Below, one piece after another: positions 59,960-64,000 of a stretch of 64,000 nt of DNA (position 1 is the stretch's first letter; every line of letters starts with the position of its first letter). Source of the DNA: Alphaproteobacteria bacterium. Its GTDB lineage: Bacteria; Pseudomonadota; Alphaproteobacteria; JANQMY01. The translations under genes and the position numbers were made by a program. The DNA lies in the NCBI GenBank assembly GCA_028289425.1, contig JANQPL010000018.1:124001-188000 (forward strand). Direction: 5' to 3'. Under the pieces are notes generated by a model. It ran no database searches. It worked only from the letters and a program-made list of their open reading frames with translations, and was not told where the DNA came from.

Positions 59960-61138
59960 TCAGCGTGGCACCGAAATGGTGGCGACGGCTTGCGCGGCAA
60001 TTCCTTCCTCGCGCCCAGTGAACCCCAGTTTTTCGGTGGTCGTGGCTTTGACGCTGATATCCGCGACCGGTATCGACAGAATTTCCGATAGGCGCCGCCG
60101 CATCGCGTCCCGATGGGGGCCGACTTTTGGACGCTCACAGATAATGGTCACGTCAACATGGGTGATTTCGCCCTCTCGTTGACGCACACGCTCTGCTGCG
60201 AACTCAAGGAACTTGTGCGACGGGGCACCCTTCCATTGCGGATCGCTCGGCGGAAAATGATCACCGATGTCCCCATCACCCAGCGCCCCGAGTACCGCGT
60301 CGGTAATCGCATGAAGCGCAACGTCGGCATCGGAATGGCCGGCAAGCTTAGCGGTGTGCGGCACGTCAATACCGCACAACGTCACCGCATCGCCGGGCTC
60401 GAATCTGTGTACGTCATATCCTAATCCTGTTTTTGAACTCATCATGGCAGACTCTTGATTTGCCTGGACGAGGGTTTCCGCACGCGCAAAATCCTCCGTG
60501 GACGTGATTTTGATGTTTCGATCGCTGCCTAAAACGATCTTCACCTGAAGCCCGGCCGCTTCGGCGACGGCAGCATCATCGGTCAGTTCGCGGCCCTTGG
60601 CCTCTTGGTGCGCAGCGAGGATGGGGCCGAAATGGAACCCCTGAGGCGTCTGTGCGCGCCACAGCGCGGACCGATCCACCGTCTGGCTGATGATGCCGTC
60701 ATCCGCGCGTTTGATGGTGTCGGTCACGGCCAGAGCGGGTATGGCACCCTGGTACTCCGTCAAAGCGCCGATCACATCCGAAATGGTGTTCGCTGAGATG
60801 AAGGGGCGGGCGGCATCGTGAATGAGAACGTAGTCCGGTTCGAGCTCGCTCAAACTTTCCAGCCCGAGCCTCACTGAGTCTTGGCGGGTCGCTCCCCCAT
60901 GGACCGGCGGCAAGAGGTCGTGTCCGGCCGCGGCGCCATCGTAAAGAGCCTGATCATCGGGATGTATCACCACGCGCACAGCATCGATCGCTTCATGGCT
61001 TGAGAAAGCATGCAGTGTGTGGGTAAGAACGGCTTTCCCCGAAATCCGCCGATATTGCTTGGGCATGCCGCCTCCGGCGCGAATTCCGCGTCCGGCCGAC
61101 ACAATAAGAGCAACTGTTTTAGCGGGTAGCATGGGCAT
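59960..61138 (-). CDS. ispDF: bifunctional MEP-pathway enzyme IspD/IspF
   Basis: Fused enzymes for two steps of isoprenoid precursor synthesis. The 392-residue protein has the cytidylyltransferase domain in residues 1-230 (SAGRGIRAGGGMPKQYRRIS, LIHDAARPFI, QTPQGFHFG) and the cyclodiphosphate synthase domain from about 235 (GLGYDVHRFEPGD, GHSDADVALHAITDAVLGAL, DIGDHFPPSDPQW, with the zinc-binding Asp and His). The fusion is common in alphaproteobacteria. The first of two close ATG codons (61138) has AGGA upstream. Its products feed uppS; dxr of the same pathway is not in its usual place in this window. Confidence 0.96.
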   Translation of the reverse strand: MPMLPAKTVALIVSAGRGIRAGGGMPKQYRRISGKAVLTHTLHAFSSHEAIDAVRVVIHPDDQALYDGAAAGHDLLPPVHGGATRQDSVRLGLESLSELEPDYVLIHDAARPFISANTISDVIGALTEYQGAIPALAVTDTIKRADDGIISQTVDRSALWRAQTPQGFHFGPILAAHQEAKGRELTDDAAVAEAAGLQVKIVLGSDRNIKITSTEDFARAETLVQANQESAMMSSKTGLGYDVHRFEPGDAVTLCGIDVPHTAKLAGHSDADVALHAITDAVLGALGDGDIGDHFPPSDPQWKGAPSHKFLEFAAERVRQREGEITHVDVTIICERPKVGPHRDAMRRRLSEILSIPVADISVKATTTEKLGFTGREEGIAAQAVATISVPR

Positions 61139-61269
61139 TAATTCCTGATTGAGCGGCGCACCCTATCTTCGGGAAGGCCGGCTGCCAAGGCGCCTTTCCA
61201 CGCTTGCCAGACCGGTGGGAATGCACTATTTTGCTTATTTGGTGGGCAGTAGGTTAAGTTGCACAAATA

Positions 61270-62265
61270 ATGACCATTTCTATCGGTCCAGTAAGGCTAT
61301 CGAGCCGCGTCATCCTGGCGCCCATGTCGGGCATCACGGATGCGCCGTTCCGCGCCCTGGTGAGCGAGCTGGGGGTCGGTCTTGTGGTGTCCGAAATGAT
61401 CGCCAGTCAGGAAATGATCCAGCGGCGTGCGGTCGCTCAGCGCAAAGTGGCCGGCGTTGAACGCCATGGGTCTATGTCCGTGCAAATTGCCGGGCGTGAG
61501 GCCCGTTGGATGGCAGAGGCGGCCCGCATCGCCGAGGCGGAAGGAGCCGCCATTATCGACATCAATATGGGATGCCCGGCCAAGCAGGTCACCAATGGCT
61601 ATTCGGGGTCGGCGCTGATGCGCGATCTGGATCATGCGCTCACCCTGATCGAGGCGACCGTCGAGGCCGTGAATGTCCCCGTGACCTTGAAAATGCGTAC
61701 CGGCTGGAATGAAGCCAACCGAAACGCGCCTGAGCTTGCATGGCGCGCGGAACAGGCGGGTGTGCAACTGGTCACGGTGCATGGCCGCACCCGTTCGCAA
61801 TTCTACAAAGGTAAAGCGGACTGGGATTTTATCGGCGAAGTAAAACGCCGGGTCTCCATCCCCGTCATTGCCAATGGTGATCTGGTGCGATGCGAAGATG
61901 CGGAGCCCATGCTGCGCAATTCCGGCGCGGATGGCGTGATGATCGGACGCGGTGCCTATGGCCGCCCCTGGTTTCCGTCGCAGGTCGAGGCCTATCTGGA
62001 GGATGGGTCAACTGTTGAAGATCCGACCGGCGACCAAAAGCTTGAAATCATTCTTCGTCACTACACGGACATGCTTCACCATTACGGCACGGAAAGAGGC
62101 ATGCGCAATGCCCGAAAGCACTTGTGCTGGTATCTGGAGCCGCATGCGGGCGCCGAAGCAACCCGTCAACGTGTTTGCCGAATGGAAAACCCGAATGAGG
62201 TCATCAACGAGCTGACGGACTTTTTCTCGCGCGATCCGGAACCCTGTTTGCGGGAGGCGGCGTGA
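61270..62265 (+). CDS. dusB: tRNA-dihydrouridine synthase B (NifR3)
   Basis: FMN enzyme that reduces uridine in tRNA. The 331-residue protein has LAPMSGITDAPFRALV, the catalytic cysteine in NMGCPAKQVTNGYSGSALMR, LKMRTGWNE, HGRTRSQFYKGKADWDFI and VIANGDL. It is upstream of ntrBC with 3 bp to ntrB, the nifR3-ntrB-ntrC operon of alphaproteobacteria. Confidence 0.96.
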   Translation: MTISIGPVRLSSRVILAPMSGITDAPFRALVSELGVGLVVSEMIASQEMIQRRAVAQRKVAGVERHGSMSVQIAGREARWMAEAARIAEAEGAAIIDINMGCPAKQVTNGYSGSALMRDLDHALTLIEATVEAVNVPVTLKMRTGWNEANRNAPELAWRAEQAGVQLVTVHGRTRSQFYKGKADWDFIGEVKRRVSIPVIANGDLVRCEDAEPMLRNSGADGVMIGRGAYGRPWFPSQVEAYLEDGSTVEDPTGDQKLEIILRHYTDMLHHYGTERGMRNARKHLCWYLEPHAGAEATRQRVCRMENPNEVINELTDFFSRDPEPCLREAA

Positions 62266-62268
62266 GAG

Positions 62269-63393
62269 ATGGTCGAAGCGGCGCCGATTTCAGGGTCTAC
62301 AGTGAACGCCTTCTTAAGCGATCACGGCGCCCTGCTTAACGCGTTGGCGCACCCTATTCTGCATATCAATGCGGAGGGGCGGATTATCTTTGCCAACGCG
62401 GCGGCGGAACAATTCTTTGACACAAGTGCCGTCATGCTGCGCCGGCAGCAGATGGAAGAACTGGTGCCGTTCGGCAGCCCTCTCATTGGTCTTATCGAAC
62501 AAGTTCAGAGCGCCGGCTCATCGGTCGCGGAATACGGGATCGACTTGTCCTCGCCTCGCATCGGGGAAAAAACCGTCGATGTTCAAGTGGCCGGCGTGCC
62601 GGAACAGCCGGGCACCGTTCTGCTCATGATGCTTGAACGCACCATGGCCCAGAAGATGAACCGGCAATTAACCCACCGGGGCGCCGCCAGATCGGTCACC
62701 GGCATGGCCGCGGTTCTGGCGCACGAGATCAAGAACCCGCTGGCTGGCATCCGCGCGGCAGCCCAGCTTCTTGAGATTAAGGCGGATACGGATGACCGCG
62801 TGATGACCCGCCTTATCTGCGATGAGGCTGACCGCATTCGCAAGCTCGTCGACCGGATGGAGATCTTCAGCGACAGCCGTCCGGTGGAGCGTTCGCCGGT
62901 CAATATCCACAAAGTGCTGGAGCGGGTGCGCGCCATCGGCGACACCAGCTTCGCGAAGAACATCAAAATCCAAGAGGAATACGATCCATCGCTGCCACCG
63001 GTGTACGGCAATGAGGATCAACTGATCCAAGTATTCTTGAACCTCTACAAAAACGCCTGCGACGCCGTGCCGTCAGAAGGCGGAGAAATTGTGCTCTCCA
63101 CTGCTTTCCGCCCGGGAATCAGACTGTCCGTCATGTCCAGCCGGGACAGGGTGAGCCTGCCGCTGGAAGTCTGCGTTCGCGACAACGGGGTGGGCGTGCC
63201 CCCGGATCTCAAACAGCACTTGTTCGAGCCGTTCGTCACCACCAAGAATTCGGGCACCGGTTTGGGCCTGGCGCTGGTGGCAAAAATCGTGGGGGATCAC
63301 GGTGGGGTCATCGAATGCGATTCAATTCCCCAACGGACGGTCTTTAGGGTCTTGTTGCCCATGTACATCTCTTCAGAGAAAGAAACCGATTAG
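62269..63393 (+). CDS. ntrB: nitrogen regulation sensor histidine kinase NtrB
   Basis: Soluble sensor kinase that phosphorylates NtrC when nitrogen is low, controlled by PII. The 374-residue protein has a PAS domain in residues 15-120 ([20 protein letters not shown]), the phosphoacceptor H-box [20 protein letters not shown], and ATPase motifs [15 protein letters not shown] (N-box), [10 protein letters not shown] (G1) and [15 protein letters not shown] (G2). No membrane segment. The stop adjoins the ntrC start. Confidence 0.95.
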   Translation: MVEAAPISGSTVNAFLSDHGALLNALAHPILHINAEGRIIFANAAAEQFFDTSAVMLRRQQMEELVPFGSPLIGLIEQVQSAGSSVAEYGIDLSSPRIGEKTVDVQVAGVPEQPGTVLLMMLERTMAQKMNRQLTHRGAARSVTGMAAVLAHEIKNPLAGIRAAAQLLEIKADTDDRVMTRLICDEADRIRKLVDRMEIFSDSRPVERSPVNIHKVLERVRAIGDTSFAKNIKIQEEYDPSLPPVYGNEDQLIQVFLNLYKNACDAVPSEGGEIVLSTAFRPGIRLSVMSSRDRVSLPLEVCVRDNGVGVPPDLKQHLFEPFVTTKNSGTGLGLALVAKIVGDHGGVIECDSIPQRTVFRVLLPMYISSEKETD

Positions 63394-64000
63394 ATGCCTG
63401 CAGGAACCATACTTGTCGCCGATGACGATGTCTCGATCCGGACCGTGCTCAATCGCGCATTAGGTCAGGTGGGTTACAATGTGCGCGCGACGGGGAATGC
63501 CTCCACATTGTGGCGTTGGACGCAGCAGGGCGATGGCGATCTCATCATATCCGATGTCATCATGCCCGACGAAAATGCGTTCGACCTGCTGCCGCGTATC
63601 AAGAAACTCCGGCCGGACCTGCCGGTGATTGTGATGAGCGCTCAGAACACCTTGATGACCGCCATCACAGCAGCCGAAAAAGGCGCCTACGAATATTTGC
63701 CCAAGCCGTTCGATTTGAACGAGTTGATGAACGTGGTCGAGCGCGCCATGTCGCGGCCAAAATCAACCCCGTCGTCCGGTGACATCGAGGGCGATGAAGA
63801 AATGCCCTTGATCGGTCGCTCTCCGGCCATGCAGGAGATCTACCGGGTGCTCGCCCGGCTGATGCAGACCGATTTGACCGTCATGATCTCAGGCGAATCC
63901 GGCACCGGCAAGGAACTTGTTGCCCGCGCGCTCCATGAATATGGCCGCCGGCGGAAGGGGCCGTTCGTGGCCGTCAACATGGCGGCGATCCCGAGGGAGC
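63394..64000 (+). CDS. ntrC: nitrogen regulation response regulator NtrC, 3' truncated by window edge
   Basis: Sigma-54-dependent activator. The ATG follows the ntrB stop directly. The 202 visible residues hold the receiver domain ([20 protein letters not shown], phosphoacceptor aspartate in [14 protein letters not shown], lysine in EYLPKPFD), a linker and the start of the AAA+ domain with Walker [17 protein letters not shown]. The frame is open to the window end, so the rest of the AAA+ domain and the DNA-binding helix-turn-helix lie beyond. Confidence 0.95.
   Translation, partial: MPAGTILVADDDVSIRTVLNRALGQVGYNVRATGNASTLWRWTQQGDGDLIISDVIMPDENAFDLLPRIKKLRPDLPVIVMSAQNTLMTAITAAEKGAYEYLPKPFDLNELMNVVERAMSRPKSTPSSGDIEGDEEMPLIGRSPAMQEIYRVLARLMQTDLTVMISGESGTGKELVARALHEYGRRRKGPFVAVNMAAIPRE

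Overview
The window reads as one continuous piece of an alphaproteobacterial chromosome, most likely Hyphomicrobiales (Rhizobiales) or a close relative. The evidence is the gene order (lpxB, gltA, gltX, comEC, lexA, moeA, moaC, trpCDG, trpE, ppiD, tpiA, secG, pyrG, kdsA, eno, ftsB, pdhABC, lpdA, lipA, coq10, cinA, pgpA, ispDF, dusB, ntrB, ntrC), a fused ispDF, a pyruvate dehydrogenase E1 beta subunit with its own lipoyl domain, LpxI instead of LpxH, a GTTC-N7-GTTC SOS box in front of lexA, and a palindromic mosaic repeat after eno of a kind I recall from Hyphomicrobiales. Genus cannot be given from this sequence alone. No rRNA, tRNA, CRISPR array, transposase or phage gene was seen.
Layout. 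1-3 kb: lipoprotein export (two tandem LolC/E-type permeases and LolD). 3-7 kb: dnaE. 7-12 kb: translation and lipid carrier genes rpsB, tsf, pyrH, frr, uppS, cdsA. 12-21 kb: outer membrane biogenesis, rseP, bamA, skp/ompH, lpxD, fabZ, lpxA, lpxI, lpxB. The usual dxr between cdsA and rseP is missing. 21-24 kb, minus strand: gltA and gltX. 24-29 kb: a stand-alone molybdopterin oxidoreductase and comEC. 28.7-37.5 kb, minus strand: lexA, moeA, moaC, trpC, trpD, trpG, trpE and ppiD, with a small plus-strand membrane-protein ORF lying between trpG and trpE. 37.7-44.3 kb: tpiA, secG, pyrG, kdsA, an SNF-family sodium symporter, eno. 44.4-51.7 kb: an eEF1B-gamma-like GST, ftsB, and the pyruvate dehydrogenase operon, interrupted by an unknown exported protein between pdhC and lpdA. 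52-57.2 kb, minus strand: two tandem copies of a three-gene TadG/TadE/TadE operon. 57.5-64 kb: lipA, coq10/ratA, cinA, pgpA, ispDF, dusB, ntrB and the start of ntrC.
Most of the window is conserved housekeeping. The accessory part is the duplicated Tad-like cassette between lpdA and lipA. Each copy encodes a von Willebrand factor A protein with an N-terminal membrane anchor and two TadE-type pseudopilins, and each ends in the same 28-bp trailer sequence. One copy carries a run of 26 aspartates inside the vWA domain. Other points worth checking are an uppS gene whose only plausible upstream start is AUU, a hairpin leader in front of rpsB, an RseP with two PDZ domains, and a molybdoenzyme with no cysteine or selenocysteine at the usual metal-ligand position.
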